16,675 bases of DNA from JBEKVE01 sp049514335 (GTDB lineage: Bacteria > Actinomycetota > Acidimicrobiia > Acidimicrobiales > UBA8190): positions 1 through 16,675 of the forward strand of contig JBEKVE010000061.1 in the NCBI GenBank assembly GCA_049514335.1, given 5' to 3'. The notes beneath the pieces were generated by a model, which worked only from the letters and a program-made list of their open reading frames with translations, did not search any database and was not told the DNA's origin. The translations under genes and the position numbers were made by a program. This document shows positions 1 to 5,766 of the stretch, one piece after another; within the stretch, counting starts at the first letter, position 1, and the number at the start of each line of letters is the position of its first letter.

Positions 1-245
1 GCGTCGAAGGGGAAGCGGTCGACGCCCGCGGCGAGGACGTGGACCCACGTCACCGACGGCGTGAGCAGACGGCGCACGGCGTCGTCGTCGTCGAGCATGG
101 TGACGAGCACCGTGGCCTCGCCCGGCACGGCCCCGTCCGTGGCGCAGGACACGAAGTCCTCGTGGGGCGCGGCCGTCTTGAGCGCCCCGGCCAGCAGGTC
201 GCCGTAGGCGCCGCCGTGGACGAGCACGGGTGGCGACACGCTCAC
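1..245 (-). CDS. D-2-hydroxyacid dehydrogenase-like protein, N-terminal part (runs off left edge)
   Basis: The reverse strand reads from a GTG at 245 with no stop to the window edge, giving about 81 residues. The start overlaps the TGA of the oxidoreductase beta gene as GTGA, so it is the next gene of the same transcript. The visible part resembles the N-terminal substrate-binding half of NAD-dependent D-isomer 2-hydroxyacid dehydrogenases: a short opening strand (PVLVHGG), a strand ATVLVTML followed by acidic residues, and then WVHVLAAGVDRFPFD, which matches the family's 'W-V-x-x-x-x-A-G-V-D' segment. The nucleotide-binding GxGxxG domain and catalytic Arg/Glu/His lie outside the window and cannot be checked. 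In context it could interconvert a 2-hydroxy and a 2-oxo acid that feeds the neighbouring oxidoreductase; this is inference. Confidence 0.65.
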   Translation of the reverse strand, partial: MSVSPPVLVHGGAYGDLLAGALKTAAPHEDFVSCATDGAVPGEATVLVTMLDDDDAVRRLLTPSVTWVHVLAAGVDRFPFD

Positions 246-1060
246 GCCGGTGCCTCCTGCCCGGCGCGCACGTCCTTCAGGACACCCCCGGTGTGCACGG
301 CGGCCAGGTTGCCGTCGAGGTAGGCCGGCGCCTCCTGGGTCTCGATGAACCACCCCGTGGGGCACATGGTGAGGATCTCCACCAGCGAGAAGCCGGCCCC
401 CGCCACCTGCGTCTCCAGGGCGCGGCGCAGGATCCGCTTGGTGCGGGCCACGTTGCCCGCCGAGCTCACCGCGCACCGGGCCACGTAGGCGGCGCCGTCG
501 AGCCGGGCCACCAGGTCGGCGAGGAGGATGGGACGGCCGTGCGCCACCGCGTCGCGGCCCTCGAGGCTGGTCTTGGTGCGCTGCCCGAGCACGGTGGTGG
601 CTGTCATGTGCCCCCCCGTCTCGCCGAAGACGCCGTTGTTGAGCATGACGCAGGTGATGTTCTCGCCCCGGGCGGCGGCGTGCAGCACCTCCTGGAGGCC
701 CTCGCTCACCATGTCGCCGTCGCCCTGCACCGTGACGGCCACGGCATCGGGGAGCGAGCGCTTCACGCCGGTGGCCACCGACGGGGCCCGCCCGTGCAGT
801 GCCTGGAGGACCTCCACGTCGAGGTTGTTGGAGAAGGCGGTGTAGCAGCCGATGCCGAACACGGCGATGGTGCGGCGTTCGAGCTCGAGCTCGGCGATCG
901 CCTCCACCAGGGCCCGCACGGCGATGGGCTCACCGCACCCCGGGCACAGGTGGTGCTCACCCACGTCGACCAGGGCGGGGGTGAAGTCGTCGACCAGGCG
1001 GGCGGGCCGCGTGGGGGGTGCGTCGGTGGGGATGAACCCGGTCCCGTCGTCGCCGGTCAC
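242..1060 (-). CDS. 2-oxoacid:ferredoxin oxidoreductase, beta subunit (TPP-binding)
   Basis: This 272-residue protein is the thiamine-diphosphate subunit of a 2-oxoacid:ferredoxin oxidoreductase, which decarboxylates a 2-oxoacid, transfers the acyl group to CoA and passes electrons to ferredoxin. CPGC at residues 39-42, Cys72 (FGIGC) and Cys233 (MCPTGW) fit the four ligands of the [4Fe-4S] cluster found in beta subunits. The TPP/metal motif is GDGD at 113-116 followed by LNNGVFG near 140-146. Start: the GTG at 1060 overlaps the alpha-subunit stop as GTGA; an upstream extension in the same frame would run antiparallel in register through alpha and is not family-like. The actual substrate (2-oxoglutarate, branched-chain or aryl 2-oxoacid) cannot be read from the sequence. 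Confidence 0.92.
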   Translation of the reverse strand: MTGDDGTGFIPTDAPPTRPARLVDDFTPALVDVGEHHLCPGCGEPIAVRALVEAIAELELERRTIAVFGIGCYTAFSNNLDVEVLQALHGRAPSVATGVKRSLPDAVAVTVQGDGDMVSEGLQEVLHAAARGENITCVMLNNGVFGETGGHMTATTVLGQRTKTSLEGRDAVAHGRPILLADLVARLDGAAYVARCAVSSAGNVARTKRILRRALETQVAGAGFSLVEILTMCPTGWFIETQEAPAYLDGNLAAVHTGGVLKDVRAGQEAPA

Positions 1061-2166
1061 CGGTGGCGCTCCACCACGTCGCGGATGCGGCCGGCGAGCA
1101 CGGCCACATCCAGGTCGGGCGCGATGCCGAATCCCGAGGAGTCGAGGCTCAGCCCCCCGATGAACTCCACCGGCACCGCCCCGAGCACCGACAGGCGCAC
1201 GTCGTCGACCATCTGGCCGGTGTTGTTCTCGTACACGGCCACGGCCGCAGAACCTTGCGCGGCGCGGGCCACCGCCTCGGCGGGGAAGGGCACGAGCGTC
1301 ACGGGCCGCACCCACCCCACCGCCACGCCCTCGGCCCGCAGGGCCTGCACGGCGGCGCGCACGTAGCCCCCGGCCGTGCCGAAGGCCACCACCACCACCT
1401 CGGCGTCGTCGGTGAAGCCGCTCTCCGCCAGCGGCGTCACGCCGGCCAGCATCTCGGCGGTGTGCGCCGCGCACGCGCCGTAGTGGGCGGCGAGGTCGTA
1501 GCCGACGTCGTCGCGCTGCTTGGCCGATCCCAGGAACGACACCAGCTTGGCGTGCCCCGATCCACCGCTGTCACCGGTGAGCGCCCACGGCGGTCGGGGC
1601 GGCGTGCCGGTGGGGGACGCGGGGATCGACACAGAGCGGGCCGTGTGGGCCAGGTAGTAGTCGCCGAACACGAGCACGGGGTTGCGCCATTCTGCCGCCA
1701 GTTCGAAGGCCAGGGGCACGAGCGCAACCGCTTCGGCCACGTCGCCGGGGGCGAGCACGATGTGGCGGTAGTCGCCGTGGCCGCCGCCCCGCGTCGCCTG
1801 CCAATAGTCGCCCTGGGCCCGCGCCATGTTGAGGACCACGAGCGGAAGGCGGGCCAGGGTGATCTCGGCCAGCGACTCCTGCATGAGCGACAGGCCCTGG
1901 CCGGTGGAGCCGGTGGCGGCGGGGGTGCCGGTGGCGGCCGCCCCCCATGCCATGCCGATGGCCTCGAGCTCGCTGTCGGCGTTCATGCACACCCCCCCGA
2001 CCTCGGGAAGCCGCCGGGCCATGTGCTCGAGCACCTCGGTGAACGGCGTCATGGGGTAGCCGGCGAAGAACCGGCATCCCGCGCTCAGCATGGCCTCGGC
2101 GATGGCCGCGCTCCCCATGAGGAAGCGGCGCGGCGCGTCCGCGGTCGGAAGGGGCGCCGCTGTCAT
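1057..2166 (-). CDS. 2-oxoacid:ferredoxin oxidoreductase, alpha subunit
   Basis: This 369-residue protein is the large alpha subunit. The N-terminal pyruvate-ferredoxin-oxidoreductase-type domain has GYPMTPFTE at about 36-44, which corresponds to the family's YPITP motif. It is followed by NADSELEAIGMAWGAA and ATGSTGQGLSLM, the equivalent of the usual A-T-S-G-P-G loop. The C-terminal part (EVVVVAFGTAGGYVRAAVQ, then VGWVRPVTLVPFP) is the transketolase-C-like domain, and YENNTGQM is characteristic of KorA/VorA-type subunits. The ATG at 2166 overlaps the ferredoxin stop (ATGA), and the gene's own stop overlaps the beta start. It would form the heterotetramer with gamma, ferredoxin and beta. The Gly-Ser-Thr-Gly loop departs slightly from the common Thr-Ser-Gly-Pro and may reflect a different substrate. 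Confidence 0.92.
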   Translation of the reverse strand: MTAAPLPTADAPRRFLMGSAAIAEAMLSAGCRFFAGYPMTPFTEVLEHMARRLPEVGGVCMNADSELEAIGMAWGAAATGTPAATGSTGQGLSLMQESLAEITLARLPLVVLNMARAQGDYWQATRGGGHGDYRHIVLAPGDVAEAVALVPLAFELAAEWRNPVLVFGDYYLAHTARSVSIPASPTGTPPRPPWALTGDSGGSGHAKLVSFLGSAKQRDDVGYDLAAHYGACAAHTAEMLAGVTPLAESGFTDDAEVVVVAFGTAGGYVRAAVQALRAEGVAVGWVRPVTLVPFPAEAVARAAQGSAAVAVYENNTGQMVDDVRLSVLGAVPVEFIGGLSLDSSGFGIAPDLDVAVLAGRIRDVVERHR

Positions 2167-2462
2167 GGCCGCCCCTCTCGGTGCGGGGCGTGGACGGCGA
2201 GGGCGACGGGCTCGTCGAACTTGTACACCTGGAACACGAAGTCGGGGCAGATCTGCGAGCAGGCCTTGCATGCCGTGCACCCCGCCGTCAACTGCGGATA
2301 GCGGTAGCCGCGCCCGTTGACCTCGGTGGTGGTCATGGTGAGCACGCCGGGGGGACAGGCGTCGATGCACAGGTCGCACCCCTTGCACGCCTCGACGTCG
2401 ATGACGACGGTTCCCCGGGTGATCACCGTGGTCGCCCCGTCCGTCGTGGGGCCCGTGCTCAC
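2163..2462 (-). CDS. 2-oxoacid:ferredoxin oxidoreductase, delta subunit (2x[4Fe-4S] ferredoxin)
   Basis: This 99-residue protein has two classical CxxCxxCxxxCP motifs: Cys26, 29, 32, 36 (CKGCDLCIDACP) and Cys62, 65, 68, 72 (CTACKACSQICP). It therefore binds two [4Fe-4S] clusters and relays electrons from the catalytic core to an external ferredoxin. A short N-terminal tail of about 18 residues precedes the ferredoxin fold, and about 26 residues follow the last cysteine (FQVYKFDEP...). The GTG at 2462 overlaps the gamma stop as GTGA, and its TGA overlaps the alpha ATG. The family's delta subunits are often around 80-105 residues, so the length is normal. Confidence 0.93.
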   Translation of the reverse strand: MSTGPTTDGATTVITRGTVVIDVEACKGCDLCIDACPPGVLTMTTTEVNGRGYRYPQLTAGCTACKACSQICPDFVFQVYKFDEPVALAVHAPHREGRP

Positions 2463-3049
2463 GGCCCGCTCCTCGCCGCCGCCCGCTCGGGCCAGGCGTC
2501 GGCCATCACCGACGCCACCGCGCCCGCTCCCACGTCGAGGGCCCGCGCATTGAGCTCGACGTGCTGGGTGCGGTAGGCGGGCACCGCCTGACGGGCTGCG
2601 GCCTGCAGGGCGGCGAGCGACGCCATGCCGGTGGCGCTGCTCAGCGCGCCCAGCATCACCATGGCGGCGGCGATGGCGTTGCCGGCCTGCTGGGCCAGCT
2701 CCGTGGCAGCCACGTCCACCACGGTGCGACCGGTGGCGTCGAAGGCCCCTTCCCACACGCTCGTGTTGCGCACCACGACCCCGCCGGGACGTATCCGGGA
2801 CAACGTTGTGGCGGCGTACTCGTGGTGCAGCACCAGCGCCGCCCAGGCGGCGCCCACGGTGGGCGGGGACGTCACCCGGTCATCGGACAGCACCACGGTG
2901 GCGTCGGTGTTGCCCCCCCGCATCATGCCGCCGTAGCTGCCGAAGAGCTGCACGTCCCGCCCCTCGTCCAGGGCGGCCAGGGCGAGGACCTGGGCGGCGA
3001 GCTGGACCCCCTGGCCACCGATGCCGGTCAGCAGTACCGCGCGCTCCAC
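2459..3049 (-). CDS. 2-oxoacid:ferredoxin oxidoreductase, gamma subunit
   Basis: This 196-residue protein is the gamma subunit. It opens with a glycine-rich GIGGQGVQLAAQ segment (residues 9-20), the signature of the POR/KOR gamma domain, and continues with SYGGMMRGGNTDATVVLSDD, the conserved 'S-Y-G-x-x-x-R-G-G' region. It starts at GTG 3049, supported by a perfect AGGAGG four bases upstream on the minus strand (3059-3054). It is the first gene of the gamma-delta-alpha-beta-dehydrogenase run, and all downstream joints are 4-base stop/start overlaps, so the whole run is probably one translationally coupled transcript from the promoter at 3074-3103. Confidence 0.92.
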   Translation of the reverse strand: MERAVLLTGIGGQGVQLAAQVLALAALDEGRDVQLFGSYGGMMRGGNTDATVVLSDDRVTSPPTVGAAWAALVLHHEYAATTLSRIRPGGVVVRNTSVWEGAFDATGRTVVDVAATELAQQAGNAIAAAMVMLGALSSATGMASLAALQAAARQAVPAYRTQHVELNARALDVGAGAVASVMADAWPERAAARSGP

Positions 3050-3053
3050 GCCA

Positions 3054-3059
3054 CCTCCT
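3054..3059 (-). promoter_or_regulatory. Ribosome binding site of the gamma subunit gene
   Basis: The minus strand reads AGGAGG from 3059 to 3054, with four bases (TGGC) before the GTG at 3049. It is the strongest Shine-Dalgarno sequence in this part of the window and fixes the gamma start at a GTG. Confidence 0.75.
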
Positions 3060-3073
3060 GTCTCAGATCGATG

Positions 3074-3103
3074 ATCTTATGAAATGAGAACATTGTTCTG
3101 CAA
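3074..3103 (-). promoter_or_regulatory. Predicted promoter of the 2-oxoacid oxidoreductase operon, overlapping an operator
   Basis: On the minus strand, TTGCAG (3103-3098) lies 18 bases before TAAGAT (3079-3074), which resembles a sigma70-type -35/-10 pair. The expected start point is near 3066, leaving a short leader before the GTG at 3049. This is one of the few AT-rich patches in the window. The spacer contains the 13-base inverted repeat at 3087-3099, so a bound repressor would block RNA polymerase. The promoter assignment is inferred from sequence alone. Confidence 0.55.
3087..3099. promoter_or_regulatory. Perfect 13-base palindrome, probable TetR operator
   Basis: AGAAC-ATT-GTTCT is a perfect inverted repeat with a central odd base, lying between the -35 and -10 elements of the oxidoreductase promoter. 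A closely similar site (AGAAC-GCT-GTACT, 4700-4712) lies in front of the acyl-CoA synthetase and tetR. In both places the repeat is followed on the minus strand by exactly seven bases and then TAAGATC. It is most likely bound by the TetR protein encoded at 4736-5398. Confidence 0.6.
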
Positions 3104-3143
3104 CCGTGCGCTGTCCCCACCGGGGCCGACCGCCGGGGTCGCA

Positions 3144-4634
3144 TCAGGACAGCTGCTCCACGAGCAGCCGGCGCTGGACCTGGCCGGTGGCGGCGGTGCG
3201 GGGGATGCGATCCACCACCGCCACCCGGCGGGGGTGCTTGTAGGAGGCGAGGCGGCGACCGGCGCACAGGACGCGCAGGGCCTCCACGTCGGGCGGCTCG
3301 GCCCCGGGGGCCACGACCACCACGGCGCACACGACCTCGCCCCACTCCACGTCGGGCAGGCCCACCACCGCCACCTCGACCAGGGCGGGGTGGTCCCGGA
3401 GCACGGCCTCGATCTCGCCCGGGGTGACCGCCTCCCCGCCGGTGCGGATCACCTCACGGGCCCGCCCGATGATCGAGACGTACCCCTCGTCGTCGACGTC
3501 GGCCAGATCACCGGTGTCGTACCAGCCATCGGCCAGCGCCTCGGCCGTCGACCGGGGATCGTCGAAGTAGCCGTCGAACAGAAGCGGCCCGCGCACGAGC
3601 AGCCGTCCGCCCCCGTCCACCCGCACTTCGGCCAGCGGGCCGGGTACGCCACAGCTCCCCTGCTTGCGATCGAGGTCGGCGTGTTCGAGCACCGTGACGC
3701 ACCCCGCCTCGGTGGACCCGTAGAAGACGCGCACCTGGGCCCGGGGGAGCGCGCTGCGCAGCGCGTCGAGGAAGGCGGGCGGTGTGGCCGAGGTCCCGGT
3801 GTCGGCGAAGCGCAGGGTCGAAAGGGCGTGGCTCGGCGCGTCCTGTTCCGCCAGGGCGCGCAGGATGCGGGTCCACACCGCCGGCACGCAGTTGAGCCGG
3901 GTGGCGCGGTGGCGTTCGACGGCCCCGATGATCTCGGCCGCATCGGCGACGGTGACGAACACCACCGCGTCACGCGCCTGCCACTGCTGCAGTGCGATCG
4001 TCCACGCCCCCATGTGAAAGAGGGGATAGGAGCACACCATGGCGCCGCGCGGCTCGAGCAGGGCGCCGGGGAGGGTGCGCAGGACGCTGGCCCGGTGCGA
4101 CACCATCGCCCCCTTGGGGGTACCGGAGGAGCCGCTCGTGAAGAACACGACGTGGGTATCGGTCTCCGACACCTCGGTCTCCTCGGCACCGGCGTCGGCA
4201 CCGCCGTGGGACCCGGCCGCGTCGTCATCGGTGCCGAGCTCCCCGAGGGAGGCGACAGGCCAGCCCAGTCGGCGCCCGAGGGATGACGCGGCGGCGGCGC
4301 GGGGCTCGTCCACGACGAGGAGGGCGGGTCGCAGTCGTCGAAGCACCGCCTCGGCCTCCTCCTCGTTCCACAGGGGGCTCATGGGGGCGAAGGCCACCCC
4401 CGACCGGGCCAGTGCGGCGAACACGGGCACGATGCCGAGCGTGGTGCCCGACCACCCGGCCACCCGGTCGTGGTGCCCGACACCACGCGCCCGAAGCGCC
4501 CGGCGTATGCGGTCGGCGGCCGCGTCGAGCTGGCCGAAGGTGATGGCCTCGTCGCCGAGCGCCGCCGCCAGCCGCTGTGGTGTGGCGCGCGCCGCAGCGC
4601 GGAACACGTCCCCCACGAGGAGCTGCGCTGCCAT
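3144..4634 (-). CDS. AMP-forming acyl-CoA synthetase (ANL superfamily, FadD-like)
   Basis: This 496-residue protein activates a carboxylic acid to its acyl-CoA through an acyl-adenylate. The P-loop FTSGSSGTPKGAMVSH lies at about 164-179, the FYGSTEAG motif at about 302-309, YDTGD at about 369-373, and the hinge/A8 region GRAREVIRTGGEAVTPGEIE follows. The A10 motif near the C-terminus reads PRTAATGQVQRR, with Gln485 where the catalytic lysine is normally found and one extra residue before it. Start: I chose the ATG at 4634 because it gives the usual N-terminus and lies downstream of the predicted -10; the longer frame from 4715 would translate the promoter. The substrate is unknown; clustering with a CoA-dependent 2-oxoacid oxidoreductase suggests degradation of an organic or aromatic acid. 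Confidence 0.88.
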   Translation of the reverse strand: MAAQLLVGDVFRAAARATPQRLAAALGDEAITFGQLDAAADRIRRALRARGVGHHDRVAGWSGTTLGIVPVFAALARSGVAFAPMSPLWNEEEAEAVLRRLRPALLVVDEPRAAAASSLGRRLGWPVASLGELGTDDDAAGSHGGADAGAEETEVSETDTHVVFFTSGSSGTPKGAMVSHRASVLRTLPGALLEPRGAMVCSYPLFHMGAWTIALQQWQARDAVVFVTVADAAEIIGAVERHRATRLNCVPAVWTRILRALAEQDAPSHALSTLRFADTGTSATPPAFLDALRSALPRAQVRVFYGSTEAGCVTVLEHADLDRKQGSCGVPGPLAEVRVDGGGRLLVRGPLLFDGYFDDPRSTAEALADGWYDTGDLADVDDEGYVSIIGRAREVIRTGGEAVTPGEIEAVLRDHPALVEVAVVGLPDVEWGEVVCAVVVVAPGAEPPDVEALRVLCAGRRLASYKHPRRVAVVDRIPRTAATGQVQRRLLVEQLS

Positions 4635-4667
4635 GGTGAGCTGCCCCCGATCCCCCGTGTGCTCCCC

Positions 4668-4696
4668 TTGTGCTTCGAGAGCAGCGATCTTAGATT
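4668..4696 (+). promoter_or_regulatory. Predicted promoter of tetR-cupin
   Basis: On the plus strand, TTGTGC (4668-4673) and TAGATT (4691-4696) are separated by 17 bases. The expected transcription start would fall inside the inverted repeat 4700-4712, consistent with autorepression. Both hexamers match the consensus only partly, so this is a moderate-to-weak prediction. Confidence 0.35.
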
Positions 4697-4712
4697 GGCA
4701 GAACGCTGTACT
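4686..4712 (-). promoter_or_regulatory. Promoter/operator of the acyl-CoA synthetase, second copy of the TetR site
   Basis: The inverted repeat AGAAC-GCT-GTACT (4700-4712) matches the palindrome at 3087-3099 in 10 of 13 positions, and 13 of 16 when the flanks are included and one site is read in reverse. On the minus strand, GTTCT is followed by seven bases and TAAGATC (4692-4686), the same spacing as in front of the gamma gene. The -10 would be TAAGAT; no good -35 is visible. The site lies between the divergent synthetase and tetR genes, the usual position for a TetR autoregulatory operator. Confidence 0.55.
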
Positions 4713-4735
4713 CACGAGCCCAGGACGAGGGTGCG

Positions 4736-5398
4736 ATGCCCAGCCCCAACCGAGTGCCGAGCGCCTCCCCGGGGCCCTCTGTGACCGAGCACCTCGCCTC
4801 GCGCGCCGTGGAGCGCCAGATGGCCAAGCGCCGCAGCGACTACGAGCACGACATGGCGCGCATCGTGGAGTCGACCTTCGACCTCATCCGCCGCACCGGC
4901 ACGCTCGATCCCCCCATGCGCGACATCCTGGCCGAGACCGGACTGTCGACGCAGGCCTTCTACCGGTACTTCCGCTCCAAGGACGAGCTGATGCTGGCGC
5001 TGTTGGACGAGGGACGCCGACGGCTGGTGGCGACGCTCGTGCGCCGCATGCAGCGGGCGGCGCGCCCCGACGAGCAGGTGCAGGCGTGGATCGAAGGCGT
5101 GCTGGCCCAGGCGGCCGAGCCCGCGGCGGGACGCACCCGACCGTGGTTGGCGAGCGAGCGGCGGCTGTCGGAGCTGTTCCCAGACGAGCAGCAGGCCTCG
5201 GTGGACACGCTCGTGCGGTTGCTCGAGGATCCCATCAGCACCCTGCAGGGGCGACCCGACGACGCCCGTGGCGGTGCCGTCCTCGTCTACCGGGTGACGT
5301 TCGCCACCTTGCAGGCGCACTTGGACGGCGGCTCCCGGCCCGGTGCGCAGGAGACGGGCGCACTCGTCGCCTTCTGCCTGCGGGGGCTGGGCCGATGA
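4736..5398 (+). CDS. TetR-family transcriptional regulator
   Basis: This 220-residue regulator has an N-terminal three-helix DNA-binding domain. The helix-turn-helix MRDILAETGLSTQAFYRYF begins at residue 61 and is followed by RSKDELMLALLDEG, the standard TetR layout. Before it there is an unusually long, Ser/Pro-rich tail of about 40 residues, so a start at an in-frame GTG near 4781 is possible. The ATG at 4736 has a GAGG-type ribosome site just upstream. The C-terminal half is alpha-helical and would bind the ligand, perhaps an acyl-CoA made by the divergent synthetase. It probably represses itself, the synthetase and the oxidoreductase operon through the two similar inverted repeats. Its stop overlaps the cupin ATG (ATGA). 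Confidence 0.88.
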   Translation: MPSPNRVPSASPGPSVTEHLASRAVERQMAKRRSDYEHDMARIVESTFDLIRRTGTLDPPMRDILAETGLSTQAFYRYFRSKDELMLALLDEGRRRLVATLVRRMQRAARPDEQVQAWIEGVLAQAAEPAAGRTRPWLASERRLSELFPDEQQASVDTLVRLLEDPISTLQGRPDDARGGAVLVYRVTFATLQAHLDGGSRPGAQETGALVAFCLRGLGR

Positions 5399-5754
5399 GC
5401 GAAGGCGGCGAGCGGGTGCTGGGCGCCATCGGCACGCGGGTCGTGCACGAGGACGACCGGGTGCGGGTGTGGACGCTCAAGCTCGCCCCCGGCGAGACGA
5501 GCGCCGTGCACCGCCACGATCTCGACCACCTGCTCGTCCAGGTGGCCGGCTCACGCATCGCGGTGATCCCCGAGCCCGACACCGAGGGCCCGTTCACCGA
5601 GCCCATGGACGCGGCGGTGATACCGGGGGCGGTGGTGTTCGTTGCCCGGGGAGGCGTGGAGACGGCCCACAACGTGGGGGACACGCCGTATGTCGAGGTC
5701 ATCGTGGAGCTGAAGGACAGCGCACCGCGACACAGCCCCGAACTCCCGTCCTGA
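5395..5754 (+). CDS. Small single-domain cupin protein
   Basis: This 119-residue protein forms one conserved double-stranded beta-helix (cupin). Motif 1 reads APGETSAVHRHDLDHLLVQVAG, shown here as two overlapping parts: PGETSAVHRH and HDLDHLLVQVAG. It keeps the HxH metal ligands, with a third His/Asp at the following DxDH. Motif 2 is GGVETAHNVGDTPYVEV with the last histidine. The ATG overlaps the tetR stop as ATGA, so it is co-expressed with the regulator. Single cupins of this size serve as metal-dependent enzymes or as small-molecule binders, and nothing here decides which. No signal peptide is visible, so it is cytoplasmic. Confidence 0.8.
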   Translation: MSEGGERVLGAIGTRVVHEDDRVRVWTLKLAPGETSAVHRHDLDHLLVQVAGSRIAVIPEPDTEGPFTEPMDAAVIPGAVVFVARGGVETAHNVGDTPYVEVIVELKDSAPRHSPELPS

Positions 5755-5766
5755 CGGGACGGGCCG

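Noticed and set aside
3087..3099. LexA (SOS) box in AGAACATTGTTCT
   Set aside because: The actinobacterial LexA site has GAAC and GTTC separated by four bases; here the gap is three, and a second similar copy lies beside tetR.
3104..3143. Terminator after the acyl-CoA synthetase gene
   Set aside because: The GC-rich stretch can pair only with bulges and has no T run, so I do not call it.
4039..5754. 571-codon plus-strand frame reading into the cupin
   Set aside because: Only its last 119 codons (from ATG 5395) look like protein; the rest is antisense to the synthetase and out of frame with tetR.
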